From assembly GCF_900105325.1 (NCBI RefSeq), contig NZ_FNSU01000001.1, positions 124,001 through 188,000 of the forward strand: DNA of 64,000 bases, in the 5' to 3' direction. Position 1 is the first letter of the stretch. Every line of letters starts with the position of its first letter. A program made the translations under genes and the position numbers. Below are positions 16,500 through 25,336 of the stretch, piece after piece. The notes under the pieces were generated by a model. The model was not told where the DNA came from. It saw only the letters and a program-made list of their open reading frames with translations, and ran no database searches. The stretch is from Pseudomonas marginalis (GTDB taxonomy: Bacteria > Pseudomonadota > Gammaproteobacteria > Pseudomonadales > Pseudomonadaceae).

Positions 16500-19465
16500 G
16501 CTTGGCGCTCCAAGGCCGTAACTTGCTCTGGGAAAGTGATGATGTGTGGTTCGATACCGCGATGACGATCCAGGGTCGCAGCCACTTCAATGGCGGCATC
16601 GAGCTCGTTGCAGCCTCTGGCTTGCATGATATCGAAGCGTTGTTTTTTCTCCTCTGGCTCTGTCATGGCCAGGGCGAGGTACAAACTGGGGGGCACCGCC
16701 CGGAACAACATCTCCATGCTTTTGGACAGCACCACGCCTTCGGTGAATTTGCCGCTTTCTTTGCGCGCTGACAGCATCATCGACTTCTGCGCCGGGGTCA
16801 GTTCACGAAAACGTGCGATTTTCTCCACCTCGTCCGGGGGCATGTTCAAGCACATCCACCATTCGATCATGTTCAACAGAGCCGAGGCTTCCGGTGGAAC
16901 GTCGTCGACGTTTTGGGTAGCCATCCAGAACCAGGCCCCTAGTTTTCGCCACATTTTCGTGATCTTGACGGAGTAGGGGGATAGCAGTGGCACCTTCAAC
17001 TGGATATGGCCTTCATCGGTGAAGAAGACCAGGGGGCGACCTTTGAATTGGTCTCGTTCTGCGATGTTATTCACTGTGTTGAGCAGGGAAATATAGGAGA
17101 TGGCCATCTGGGCGCTGTAGCCTTCTCGCGCATAAGTGGCCAGGTCAACAATGGTGATGTCTGCTTCTGGCCAGGGAGTACCAGGGCGGTTAAACATATC
17201 GCCCTCGGTGCCCATGCAGAACATGGATAAGGCTTCCGCCATCTCCAAGAAGCGTGCGCTTCGAGCGGCCGGGATACCCGGTTCTAGTCCCGTTTCTCGC
17301 AGGGCTTCACGAATGTCTTCGGGAAGAACGATTCGTTGTTCGACAACACACTTTTTCGCGGCGTTGAGAATGCATTGGCGGATAGCACTTCGATCGGCCC
17401 GTGTTAGACGTGCATCTTCTTTGTCTTCGCCGCCCGTGATCATGAGCCTGGCCGTGATTTCCATCTCGCCCAAAATATCCCGTTGTTCATCCTCGGTCTG
17501 GCTGGCCAGATGTAGATCGGAAGCTTCAAGATCATCAGCCTGAAGAACCTTCACGTTTTGGTCCGGCTCGATGAGTTTCACGGCATCAGCGAACGGCGCC
17601 AGGCTGACTCCAGATCCAGGGGCCAGACGAACTCGGTTAACTGTCAGTCCCAGCTTCTTGGCGAATTCACCGAGCAAGCCAAAGCTATTACCGGCCTCTA
17701 CGATGAACAGGCGCGGTCGATAGATGGCAATGACTTGGGTGAGGATGTTCGTCGCGGTGGCGGACTTTCCTGACCCTGTGGGCCCGAAGATGAATAGGTG
17801 CGCATTCATCTGGCGGTCCAGCTTGTTCAGCGGATCGAAGGTGATGGGCGCTCCCCCCCGGTTAAACAGGGTGATCCCCGGATGCCCGGTTCCGGTCGAC
17901 CTTCCCCAGACGGGGGCCAGATTCGCAATATGTTGAGCGAACATCAGTTGCGCATACCACTCCAGTGCCTTGCGTGCGTTGGGGTCGAAGTTGCCAGGCA
18001 GCCATCTGAGGTATGAATTGAGCGGTGCAACTTCATCCCGGGGTTCCACGGGTTCCATTCCAGCACCCAGTAATGCACTGCTGAGTTGCAAACTGCGTTC
18101 CTGTAATTGCGCGTCGTCTTTCCCGCGCAAGTAAAACGCTACGCTACCTCGGTACAGCTTGTGCTTACGGCCGAGCAAATGGCGGGCTGTGGCGACATCC
18201 TCGCGGGTCAAGGTCGACGCTTGGGTGTCGCCAACGGCCTTGCGAGAGAGCTGTTCCAGGTGCCCTTCGAGGATGTCCTGCGGTGTGATGACGAGGGTGA
18301 TACAGAGAATGGTGTCCTCTGGCATTTTGTCGAACAGCGCGTTTAGCGCATCACCGCCCTTGCGGGTTTCGCCGGTGAGGTGGCCCGTCTTTGGGGCTTC
18401 GCGCAGACGATCGAGCATCACCACGCGGTGGGGGATACCGTCGAAGTACCACAGGCCTTTCTCGATGTCCGACAGAGGTTCGCGGTAACACAGGTTTTGC
18501 GAAAAGTCCGTACCGCTGGCCAGCGGTAAATCACCTTCCTCCGAGGAAGGGGCCTGTTTGCAAACCAGTTCATAGAAGCGCCGAATGTCAGCATCGGCAG
18601 GGCCAAGATGATCTGGGCGTGGGTTGAACCAATGAATTAACCAGTGCCGGATGGCGTGGCCATCCATACGATGGGTTTTTATGCCGGCGTTGGCCAATCC
18701 CCCGACCAAGCGGTCGCAGATGATTTTCAGGTAAGGGCCAGGGGCTTGACCGCGAACGTCCGCTTGCGCGCCCTGGGTGCGTCGGTACACCACCAGACGG
18801 ACGCGCCGTTGCTGGCCCCTCCAAGGCAATTGGCTGACCTTAGTGTCTTCAAACAGCCCGCCAGGCTTGGAAATAGCTTCCAGGTGCTGCTTCATCAACT
18901 GCAAATAAAGCTCGGTGAAGGCGCTTCCTTGTGCGCGAGGCTGGATGTAGTCGTGCAATTGCTGCAGGTAGTCATCCCAGCTGGTTTCGTCCTGGGCGTA
19001 CAACTGAATGACCCACGGGGAGGTTTCCAGCTCGTCAAACGAATCCTGCAGCGCGTTTTCCAGAGCATCCCGGGCTTTGCGCAACCATTCGGGATCTCGA
19101 CCTTCAGTGCCAATTGGAATCAGCTCGAAAAAAGCAGCGCGAGAGACGCCGTCTTCCAGCAGCATCGCTTTTTCCCCCGGCAGGTAGTCTACCCAGGGCA
19201 GCAGGTCCACGAACGACGGGTTGACGTCATATAAACGATCGACGTCAGCAGTGGTGGCTGGCTTTTTCTTGGGGTTACGCCAATCACTCGGTGATGGGAT
19301 GCCCATGGCTGCGAGGCGCTCGTAATAGCGCTCAGTCGCAGTCTCGTAAGTCTCGGCCGCTGATGATTGCGCGTCGATAGAATCGGTCCCACTGGATGAG
19401 AGGTCAGGCTCGACACGGTCGGATGCACTGCGTGCTTTGAAGAAACGTTCAAAGAGCCCCATCAA
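16496..19465 (-). CDS. traC: Conjugative transfer ATPase, TraC/VirB4 type (PFL_4706 family, TIGR03744)
   Basis: Cytoplasmic ATPase that powers assembly of the mating apparatus. 989 residues. An N-terminal VirB4-type domain is followed by Walker A GPTGSGKS (lysine at residue 567), a Walker B-like VFFTDEGH and an arginine-containing MWRKLGAWFWMATQ segment near residue 840. The length is typical of TIGR03744 proteins. Start ATG 19465 overlaps the lipoprotein gene by 4 nt. No defects seen; it is the best single marker for the GI-type (MPF-G) transfer system. Confidence 0.94.
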   Translation of the reverse strand: MMGLFERFFKARSASDRVEPDLSSSGTDSIDAQSSAAETYETATERYYERLAAMGIPSPSDWRNPKKKPATTADVDRLYDVNPSFVDLLPWVDYLPGEKAMLLEDGVSRAAFFELIPIGTEGRDPEWLRKARDALENALQDSFDELETSPWVIQLYAQDETSWDDYLQQLHDYIQPRAQGSAFTELYLQLMKQHLEAISKPGGLFEDTKVSQLPWRGQQRRVRLVVYRRTQGAQADVRGQAPGPYLKIICDRLVGGLANAGIKTHRMDGHAIRHWLIHWFNPRPDHLGPADADIRRFYELVCKQAPSSEEGDLPLASGTDFSQNLCYREPLSDIEKGLWYFDGIPHRVVMLDRLREAPKTGHLTGETRKGGDALNALFDKMPEDTILCITLVITPQDILEGHLEQLSRKAVGDTQASTLTREDVATARHLLGRKHKLYRGSVAFYLRGKDDAQLQERSLQLSSALLGAGMEPVEPRDEVAPLNSYLRWLPGNFDPNARKALEWYAQLMFAQHIANLAPVWGRSTGTGHPGITLFNRGGAPITFDPLNKLDRQMNAHLFIFGPTGSGKSATATNILTQVIAIYRPRLFIVEAGNSFGLLGEFAKKLGLTVNRVRLAPGSGVSLAPFADAVKLIEPDQNVKVLQADDLEASDLHLASQTEDEQRDILGEMEITARLMITGGEDKEDARLTRADRSAIRQCILNAAKKCVVEQRIVLPEDIREALRETGLEPGIPAARSARFLEMAEALSMFCMGTEGDMFNRPGTPWPEADITIVDLATYAREGYSAQMAISYISLLNTVNNIAERDQFKGRPLVFFTDEGHIQLKVPLLSPYSVKITKMWRKLGAWFWMATQNVDDVPPEASALLNMIEWWMCLNMPPDEVEKIARFRELTPAQKSMMLSARKESGKFTEGVVLSKSMEMLFRAVPPSLYLALAMTEPEEKKQRFDIMQARGCNELDAAIEVAATLDRHRGIEPHIITFPEQVTALERQA

Positions 19466-19899
19466 TAGGCCTCCGTGCGTTCGCCAGGCATGGCGTATTG
19501 CACGCGCTGATACAGGGGGAACACCGTGGTGTAGCCTGGGATCGGTGCTGGATCAGAGCCCGCCAGGTGAGGAAACACATACATCACCAGATCCGGATTG
19601 GGCAGGCGTTTGAACTGGCTGTAGATCTCGTTTTGAGCAGTGCGCGTAAACCTTGCATTTTCGTCCACTTCCGAATGATTTGTTAGCAAGGGTCTACGCA
19701 GGTCTTGGCGGGCATCGAGCAATTGGCGGCTACTCGCGCTGCTTGAACCACTGGATCCCTGATTCCACACGTCCATCATAGTGTTGTCGCCGTGGGGGAG
19801 CAGTTCGTCTTTGCTGGTGGAGCAGCCAGCCCCGAGCAGTGTGATCACCAGGTAGGTGCCAATTTTCAAGGCATGGTTAGTCAAGCGCAGTCGAGGCAT
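19462..19899 (-). CDS. Conjugation-region lipoprotein (TIGR03751 family)
   Basis: Short outer-membrane or periplasmic lipoprotein of ICE conjugation operons, functionally comparable to TraV/VirB7-type lipoproteins (inference). From ATG 19899 it has about 145 residues with a lipobox LLGAGC after a hydrophobic stretch, then a Ser-rich linker and a conserved-looking C-terminus (NPDLVMYVFPHLAGSD). ATG 19899 is chosen because AGGAG lies upstream and it places the lipobox properly; the frame extends to 19935 without support. It overlaps neighbours on both sides. Confidence 0.87.
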   Translation of the reverse strand: MPRLRLTNHALKIGTYLVITLLGAGCSTSKDELLPHGDNTMMDVWNQGSSGSSSASSRQLLDARQDLRRPLLTNHSEVDENARFTRTAQNEIYSQFKRLPNPDLVMYVFPHLAGSDPAPIPGYTTVFPLYQRVQYAMPGERTEAY

Positions 19900-21367
19900 G
19901 ACGGGCTCCTGAGCGATAGTCGACCTTGCGGCCATTGAGTTCGTAGTCGATGGTCAGCTGTTGGTCCAGGTGTACGGCGATCTTGGCGCCTGGCTGCACG
20001 TACACCGCAGCGAAGGCTTGCCCGTAGAGTTTGTTTACCCAACTGGAGACATCATTGACGCCCTGACCAATGATTTTGCCCATTGCCTCACTGCCTGAAC
20101 CGCCAACAGAACCGATGGTTCCGGACTGCGGATTTATAAACGAGCTGCTGTTGCCATCCGATTTGATCAGGGAGGCCGCACCGGCGCCGGCCGCAGTTAT
20201 GAGTACCTGGGAACCGATATATTGTGAGGCGTTACTTTTACGATCACCGCTGATGCAGGGAATGCCATAGGCATCGCTGATCCAGCCCAGGCCACCCTGA
20301 ATAGTTGTCTGGTTGCCACTGTTCTGGTTATTGCTGTTTTGACTGCCATTTGTTTCTTCTGGCGGCTGTGGAAGCGTGCGAACAGTGCCGTCATTGAAGA
20401 CAAAGGTCAGGCTTTTGATCTGCCCGCGCACGCAGGACAAAGTCCAATCTCCGGAGGCCGTACCACTGGCCACCGCGCCGGCGACGTCGGGCAGGTCGAT
20501 ACCGTTAGCCGTGAGATTGTCTGGGCCGATTAATACCTTGAACGGGTAGGGGTCGTTGACGGTGCCGTCGATGGGCACTCGGCCAATCAGCGCGGACATC
20601 GCGACAGAACCCATCAGTGTGGAGTTCTGTGGCAGGGTATAGACCTTGCGAACCTGTTTGCGGGCCTCCTGCGGCGAGATCTCATTCGCAACATTCTGGG
20701 CGCCCGTACGCAGAGCATTTTGCCCACGGTCTACTGACTCGCCGAAGGAAGTTGGGAAGTTGAATCCCGAGGCGGTTTGATTGGAACCGGCCGCAATGGG
20801 CTTCCCATTGATATCGACAGGGGTCGCGTCCTGCGGCTCGATCCATACAACATCCGGTCCAGGCGCTCCTTTGAAGTCTTGCCCATCACCTGGCTGTACG
20901 CCGAATCCGATCGGCAAATCCGATCCAGAGGGATTGCTGCTAGCTGATTTGCTGCTCAGGGTGTTGTACTGCTGCTGCAGCGTATCCAGGATGGTCTGGC
21001 TTTGTTGTTGTGACTCCTGTTTCATTGTTTGCTGGACGTTCTGAAGCTTGCTGTCGACGTTGTCATTGATCGACTGCAAACGTCTTTGCAGCTCAAGGTT
21101 TTGTTGCTTCAACTCATCATTGTTCTTGAGCGCATTGGAAACCTGGTCTTTGAGCTGTCTGCTTTCCACAACAATGGTGCGCAGGGTGTCGCCGGGCGTA
21201 TCGCCGTCAACGCCAAGTTTTTTAGCTTCACCCGTACTGAGCACGAGCGTTTCTGGAGCCTGAGCCTGTTTCTCAGAACTACCCTTACTGAATAGTTTGA
21301 CCACCACGAACAAAGCCAGGATGGCGAAAGGGATGACCAGGAATTTAACCAGGGGATTACTCTTCAC
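19877..21367 (-). CDS. ICE conjugation protein, PFL_4705 family (TraB-like, TIGR03752)
   Basis: Envelope-spanning scaffold comparable to TraB/VirB10. About 496 residues: one N-terminal membrane segment (FLVIPFAILALFVVVKLF), a long coiled coil (about residues 65-130, many Gln/Leu), and a Ser/Gly/Asn-rich linker. A C-terminal VirB10-like domain follows (about 230-480), with LPQNSTLMGSVAMSALIGRV and a C-terminal VYVQPGAKIAVHLDQQL. The GTG at 21367 is chosen as start: GGAGG sits 8 nt upstream and it precedes the membrane segment. It overlaps the lipoprotein start by about 23 nt. Confidence 0.9.
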   Translation of the reverse strand: MKSNPLVKFLVIPFAILALFVVVKLFSKGSSEKQAQAPETLVLSTGEAKKLGVDGDTPGDTLRTIVVESRQLKDQVSNALKNNDELKQQNLELQRRLQSINDNVDSKLQNVQQTMKQESQQQSQTILDTLQQQYNTLSSKSASSNPSGSDLPIGFGVQPGDGQDFKGAPGPDVVWIEPQDATPVDINGKPIAAGSNQTASGFNFPTSFGESVDRGQNALRTGAQNVANEISPQEARKQVRKVYTLPQNSTLMGSVAMSALIGRVPIDGTVNDPYPFKVLIGPDNLTANGIDLPDVAGAVASGTASGDWTLSCVRGQIKSLTFVFNDGTVRTLPQPPEETNGSQNSNNQNSGNQTTIQGGLGWISDAYGIPCISGDRKSNASQYIGSQVLITAAGAGAASLIKSDGNSSSFINPQSGTIGSVGGSGSEAMGKIIGQGVNDVSSWVNKLYGQAFAAVYVQPGAKIAVHLDQQLTIDYELNGRKVDYRSGARHASTALD

Positions 21368-22252
21368 GGCGACCTCCCTTTGGGTCGACTTGGCTGACGG
21401 CCGCGGGCAGCACCGATTCGGCCAAACCATGGCCACGTGTCACCAGATATACCGTTGTGGTGTCACTTGCATCACCCTTGGTGCCGAGGTAAGGGTGCTG
21501 AAACGTCGCCGTGATGAAGTCCCCCATCAGATCCCGAGGATCCAGTGCAAGGTGCTGAGTGCTCGTGTTGCGCAGCTTCACGGCCGTCACCCAGTAGTCG
21601 TCTAACCGCCATGCTCCTAAAGCAGAGGCATCGACCGGCAACGTTGGCAGCAAAGTGGTGAGGTTCAGGCCCCGCTTAAGATTGACCTGGGCGATACCGT
21701 CCACAGGCTCAACGGTGCGCAGAGGGGCATAGAGCATCTGTGCGGCATAGCGTGTAATGACCACAGGGAGAGGCGTCTCACGGCGCGGCGTCGGCGGATC
21801 CTCGTCTTGAACGGTGGGCTGCGATGTTGGGGCCGGAGCTCGACTGGTCGTCGGCTTAGAGCTGGCCTGCCCGTAACGAGGCGAGGGACCTTCACCGGCA
21901 ACAATTTTTGCAGGCTCGGGGCGGCCTGATTTGGTTTGCCTTCTGTTGCAATGATGTCCACCAGCATGATTTCGCCACTGCTCATATTTTGGAGCTGCAG
22001 GCGAGTCGGAGGTATGGGTTCTTTGGCCAGCAGGTACAGTGCGCCACCAGTGCTCTGTACGCGCAGCTTATCGACCAAATTCCGGGGCAGACCCACTCGA
22101 ACATTTTGGTCGACAAAAACAATGCGTTCCTGGCCGACGATCAAGGGCAGTGCCAGTGGAATTCGGTCCCAGCGTAAAATCTCAACGGCTTTGGCCATCC
22201 CGCAGAAGTTCAGCATGAGCAGTCCGATAATCAGCAGCCGGCGCATCATCAT
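21357..22252 (-). pseudogene. ICE conjugation protein, PFL_4704 family (TIGR03749), frameshifted
   Basis: Probable periplasmic conjugation protein (TraK-like position). The first frame gives a signal peptide (LLIIGLLMLNFCGMAKA) and the N-terminal half up to PNQAAPSLQK. The reading then moves to another frame, giving VAGEGPSPRYGQ and PLPVVITRYAAQMLYAPLR to the stop at 21357. The shift falls in a five-T run on the plus strand (21905-21909); one more base there restores a single protein of about 298 residues. It overlaps the PFL_4703-type gene by 4 nt and the PFL_4705-type start by 11. Either a lesion that could inactivate transfer or a sequencing error. Confidence 0.85.
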
Positions 22253-22902
22253 TTACCTCCTGACCGGACAGGTTCAGCTGAGACTTCGATGCGCTGAGGG
22301 TTACCGCTGTAGCAGTCCCAAGCCAAGCCAAAGGGGTTCTTTTCGGGGTCAACATCGGAACGAATGATGTGCAGGGGATAACGAGCCAGTGCCCGCTTCA
22401 CGCGTTCCCCGCCGTAGTGCTCGTCAGCTGTGATATCCAGGTTGACGGTCCAGTCGTTGATGCTGTGCTGCTCAATATGTTGTTCTGACTTATCGTCAAT
22501 GCCCCTGCCTGGAATCTCAAAGACACCTCGCTCGCGTTTGCGTAACTCACCGCTGTTGCGACGTAGCTCGAAATCTTTCTGCAAATAGGCTTTGCAACTG
22601 GGCGTCAGGTAGCCCCCCAGACGGGTGATGTTGTCCTCGTAGTCGGTTTCACCGTCAACGGGCCAGCGATTCATCTGCTGAAAAATGTACAGCCCGAAGG
22701 CATATACCGACTCGGGGGGAATATCCCACCACTGTCGTGTGCTACCTGAGCGCAGGTCTGGCGGTACATGAATTGTCAGATCACGCGGTGCGCTCTGCCA
22801 GCCATACGCCATGTACAGGCCCAGGGCAATCAGCAGGCCAATGACCAGGCGCAGGCTGTTGATATGTGCGAGCTGTGCATCTACTTTTTTACGGTACGTC
22901 AT
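22249..22902 (-). CDS. ICE conjugation protein, PFL_4703 family (TIGR03746)
   Basis: 217 residues with one N-terminal membrane segment (LRLVIGLLIALGLYMAYGW) and a periplasmic domain, the topology of TraE/VirB8-like inner-membrane core proteins. Recognisable family traits are PPESVYAFGLYIFQQMNRWP and the LGGYLTP region. It is joined to both neighbours by 4-nt overlaps (ATGA type). No defect seen. Confidence 0.9.
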   Translation of the reverse strand: MTYRKKVDAQLAHINSLRLVIGLLIALGLYMAYGWQSAPRDLTIHVPPDLRSGSTRQWWDIPPESVYAFGLYIFQQMNRWPVDGETDYEDNITRLGGYLTPSCKAYLQKDFELRRNSGELRKRERGVFEIPGRGIDDKSEQHIEQHSINDWTVNLDITADEHYGGERVKRALARYPLHIIRSDVDPEKNPFGLAWDCYSGNPQRIEVSAEPVRSGGK

Positions 22903-23285
22903 TGAGCCTCCGTTCTACGGCAGGTCCACGCACCCGTACGTGTGATCAGGTGGGCCTTGTTCCAGGTCGGAAGATATCGTGCGACGTTCAGTTGCATTTG
23001 CCGGTATAGCCAGGTATCAGGTCGACCACGTTTCCAACGCCTTAAAAAGCGGCTCGCAAGAGTCAGTCCGAGGACCGCGAAGAGCATGGCAGCGGCAATA
23101 ATAAGCGCCCAGATATGGGTCAGGATCGCTGCCAGAACACCAACAACCAGCCCGGCGCCGGCACTGAGCGCTAAGGTGGCCCACATCTCATCGGCGGTGA
23201 GACCGCCCATGATGACTGGCTGATTGTTCAGCCGCACCGGTAGAAACATAAGCGTTCCGTCGTCAGAGAGTTCTGTCATGGCCAA
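22899..23285 (-). CDS. ICE conjugation membrane protein, TIGR03750 family
   Basis: 128 residues. A short N-terminal part (FLPVRLNNQPVIMGGLTADE) leads into two adjacent membrane segments (about 37-57 and 62-80), then a basic region (RFLRRWKRGRPDTWLYRQ). This is the TraL/VirB3-like pattern of the TIGR03750/DUF3487 family, which sits with the pilin-like and ATPase components. It overlaps the next gene by 4 nt and follows the 23292 gene by 6 nt. Confidence 0.9.
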   Translation of the reverse strand: MAMTELSDDGTLMFLPVRLNNQPVIMGGLTADEMWATLALSAGAGLVVGVLAAILTHIWALIIAAAMLFAVLGLTLASRFLRRWKRGRPDTWLYRQMQLNVARYLPTWNKAHLITRTGAWTCRRTEAQ

Positions 23286-23291
23286 GGCTCT

Positions 23292-23630
23292 TTAAAGAAT
23301 GTTTGTTGCCTTAGTGACCAGGAAGATGGCGACGCCCAAGATGGCCACACCGACAGCGGCGGTAGCGCCTAAGTCCATCCATTTCTTTTTGCCGAGTTGG
23401 ATCTCGTGGTAGACGCCGAAGGCGTGCCATGCAACTCCACTGAAAACAACGGCGCAGATGACGAGGCCAAGCAGAGAAAAACCGTCAAAGGCATAGTTCT
23501 GCATGGTTTGCATCAGATTGGAGCCTTCGCCGCGTGTGGGGGGCTGAGACTGGGGTAGCGCAGCCATGGTCAGTTGAGGGAGCGCAAGAATGCTGATCAG
23601 CAAGCTGCGTTTTTTTGAGAGCAAAGGCAT
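23292..23630 (-). CDS. ICE membrane protein, TIGR03745 family
   Basis: 112 residues with an N-terminal signal-like segment (LLISILALPQLTMAALPQ) and two further membrane segments (about 50-72 and 88-108), plus an NYAFDGFSLLGLVICAVVF stretch. The size, topology and operon position (next to the TIGR03750 and PFL_4701-type genes) match the TIGR03745/DUF2976 family. These are small membrane proteins, possibly pilin-like (inference). Confidence 0.88.
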   Translation of the reverse strand: MPLLSKKRSLLISILALPQLTMAALPQSQPPTRGEGSNLMQTMQNYAFDGFSLLGLVICAVVFSGVAWHAFGVYHEIQLGKKKWMDLGATAAVGVAILGVAIFLVTKATNIL

Positions 23631-23648
23631 GGTGAATCTCCGATAGAG

Positions 23649-23888
23649 TTAACTGAGAACAAACGTGGTGAGGATCATGCAAAGGAGCAGGATGCGAACA
23701 ACCGACGTCGAAGCAATCGTCCGGTCAAGATTGCCGGTGGCCCACCCTCGGTAGCAGCTCCAGACGGCCCAGGCCCCCCACAGGAAAACGATGGCCACGG
23801 CCACGCCGACGAAAAATAGGTAGCTCGACGAGGCAGGGAATCCTCCCGCAGCCTGAAAGGCGGACGCCTGAGCACCACTCATGCTCAT
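23649..23888 (-). CDS. ICE membrane protein, PFL_4701 family (TIGR03758)
   Basis: 79 residues with two membrane segments (YLFFVGVAVAIVFLWGAWAV and VVRILLLCMILTTFVL) separated by a short charged loop. This matches the DUF3262/TIGR03758 small inner-membrane protein of GI-type conjugation systems. It overlaps the RAQPRD gene by 4 nt and precedes the TIGR03745 gene by 18 nt. Confidence 0.88.
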   Translation of the reverse strand: MSMSGAQASAFQAAGGFPASSSYLFFVGVAVAIVFLWGAWAVWSCYRGWATGNLDRTIASTSVVRILLLCMILTTFVLS

Positions 23889-24238
23889 GGCTTGTGTCCT
23901 TCAGCCGTGTATTGGCCGGAAAGCTCCACAGGATCACGTGGCTGAGCTCGGCTAGGGGTCAGGTAACCCTCAAGACCGTGGCGAATTTGAGCGATATCGC
24001 CGGCCAGGCGCTGGTAATCGAAGAAGTAACGCTTGCCTGGCTCGTCGGCCACCTGAGCGCTACGACGTGCGGTGTCCTCCAAGGCATTTAACTGGCGGAT
24101 CATCACTTCCAGGTTGGCCTGTTCGGAGGCCGAGGCAGCCGCTGCATAGGGGATAGGCAAACCCCATCCAAAAAGCGCAATGAGGCCTGTTAAGGCAAGT
24201 CGGCAAGTGAGTGCAGTGAGGCGTGGATACTGGATCAC
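23885..24238 (-). CDS. RAQPRD-family ICE conjugation protein (TIGR01690)
   Basis: 117-residue exported protein: signal peptide (RLALTGLIALFGWGLPIPYAAAA), a helical mature part (EVMIRQLNALEDTARRSAQV), and the family-defining RAQPRD in LTPSRAQPRDPVELSG. The start is a GTG at 24238 with a poor ribosome site. The GTGA overlaps the TGA of a short upstream frame, suggesting translational coupling to a gene that is now broken (see 24239-24351). Confidence 0.92.
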   Translation of the reverse strand: MIQYPRLTALTCRLALTGLIALFGWGLPIPYAAAASASEQANLEVMIRQLNALEDTARRSAQVADEPGKRYFFDYQRLAGDIAQIRHGLEGYLTPSRAQPRDPVELSGQYTAEGHKP

Positions 24239-24351
24239 GGCTGGGCTCTGGTAATTCCTGATGCCGTCAGCTTGCCGTTTTCATCCCAGCCCACGCCGCA
24301 AGAAAAACATATTCAGGTCCTGATTGATTTCTTCAGATTGCCATCTGCCGG
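24239..24351 (-). other. Possible remnant of a gene upstream of the RAQPRD gene
   Basis: The minus strand here reads GWDENGKLTASGITRAQP then TGA, ending within the GTG start of the RAQPRD gene (GTGA overlap). The preceding bases do not keep the same frame open to a start codon. It therefore looks like the end of a small gene with a frameshift, or a fortuitous frame. No family recognised. Confidence 0.3.
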
Positions 24352-24663
24352 CTATACGCTTTGGATCTGTCGCTTGAAGAACAGTAAGTAACCGGTGGGC
24401 AATGCGAAGCCGTAGGCCCAGCTTTGGGCGTTGTGATTGCCAACCTTGATTTCGCCTCTGACCACGGGTTGGACGCTGACCAGGTCCCAGCCTTCGTGGC
24501 CTAACTGAGCGAGACGTTGCTTGCGGTCTGGATTTTGCAGGAAACCCTGAGTGTCGGGCTCAGCGGTGGGCTCTTCGGACTTGAACATCAAGAGTTTTTT
24601 GGTTTGAACGATGTACTCAAGCGGGGAAAACTCGGTGTGATACTCAAATGTCTGACGAATCAT
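24352..24663 (-). CDS. Small unknown protein (DUF4177-like pattern)
   Basis: 103 residues, strong ribosome site (GAGGAGG 4-10 nt before the ATG). The sequence has an N-terminal beta-type YHTEFSPLEYIV, then LAQLGHEGWDLVSVQPV and a C-terminal YLLFFKRQ. The xxLGxEGWxLV...FFKR pattern resembles DUF4177-type small proteins of unknown function. No signal peptide. It lies at the edge of a second cargo pocket, on the same strand as the conjugation genes. Confidence 0.65.
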   Translation of the reverse strand: MIRQTFEYHTEFSPLEYIVQTKKLLMFKSEEPTAEPDTQGFLQNPDRKQRLAQLGHEGWDLVSVQPVVRGEIKVGNHNAQSWAYGFALPTGYLLFFKRQIQSV

Positions 24664-24827
24664 GGTGACCTCCTCAATGACGAAGGTGTCAGCTTTTCAA
24701 CAACGAGAGCGTGACTTCAATTGGAAATAGTCGGCAGCTAGCTGATGGTTTTTAGTTTCCTGCCAGCTGACGATCTATTTTCATTGTTGTAGCATCGGAT
24801 TGGCGTTGACCTCATTTCGAGGCTTTT

Positions 24828-25262
24828 ATGACTGTATTTCAAAGAGACTTTCGACGTTTTCAGTTTCCCGGATTTGGAGAGACAGGCACGTGCTTCTTAA
24901 GGGGGCGGGTGAACCCGGATGGAACGTATATCTTTCTATGCTCTCAACTCAAAAACTACACAAGCACGCCCGTTACGAGCGTTGTTGAGGAAATTTTCGC
25001 TAAGGCAGTGAGAGAGTTTAAAATGGCCGGTCTTATAAATCGTGAACTGAGCTTCTCGCAAATCGTGGCTTGCAGCCGGTGGGTGGAGCATTACCCTAAA
25101 GGAACGGGCAGATCCTCCGATGACACTTACGCCCTGGTGAGTTTTGCTAGTGGGGCGAATCCTGCTTGGGACTACGTCTCACTCGAACAGGCCATCAAGG
25201 AATGTGGTGTTGAAGAGAGTTTTTTCTTCATTTCGCCTGAAGATCTCCGGTTTGATCAGTAA
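24828..25262 (+). CDS. Unknown cytoplasmic protein, ICE cargo
   Basis: 144 residues from ATG 24828, with GAGG about 7 nt upstream. The sequence contains FGETGTCFLRGRVNPDGTYIF, a helical VVEEIFAKAVREFKMAGLI, and an acidic end (ESFFFISPEDLRFDQ). No signal peptide, membrane segment or recognised motif. It is divergent from the conjugation operon and converges on the helicase gene, typical of accessory cargo. Function not inferred. Confidence 0.6.
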   Translation: MTVFQRDFRRFQFPGFGETGTCFLRGRVNPDGTYIFLCSQLKNYTSTPVTSVVEEIFAKAVREFKMAGLINRELSFSQIVACSRWVEHYPKGTGRSSDDTYALVSFASGANPAWDYVSLEQAIKECGVEESFFFISPEDLRFDQ

Positions 25263-25336
25263 TCGCACTTGCGAAGCTCGCATCAGCGGTCCGATCTACA
25301 AAAGTTTTGTAATGCTGTGTGCTGGGCGTATTTGTT

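Noticed and set aside
24239..24351. oriT in the spacer before the RAQPRD gene
   Set aside because: No inverted-repeat/nick-like structure evident and far from traI; a spacer near traI is more likely.
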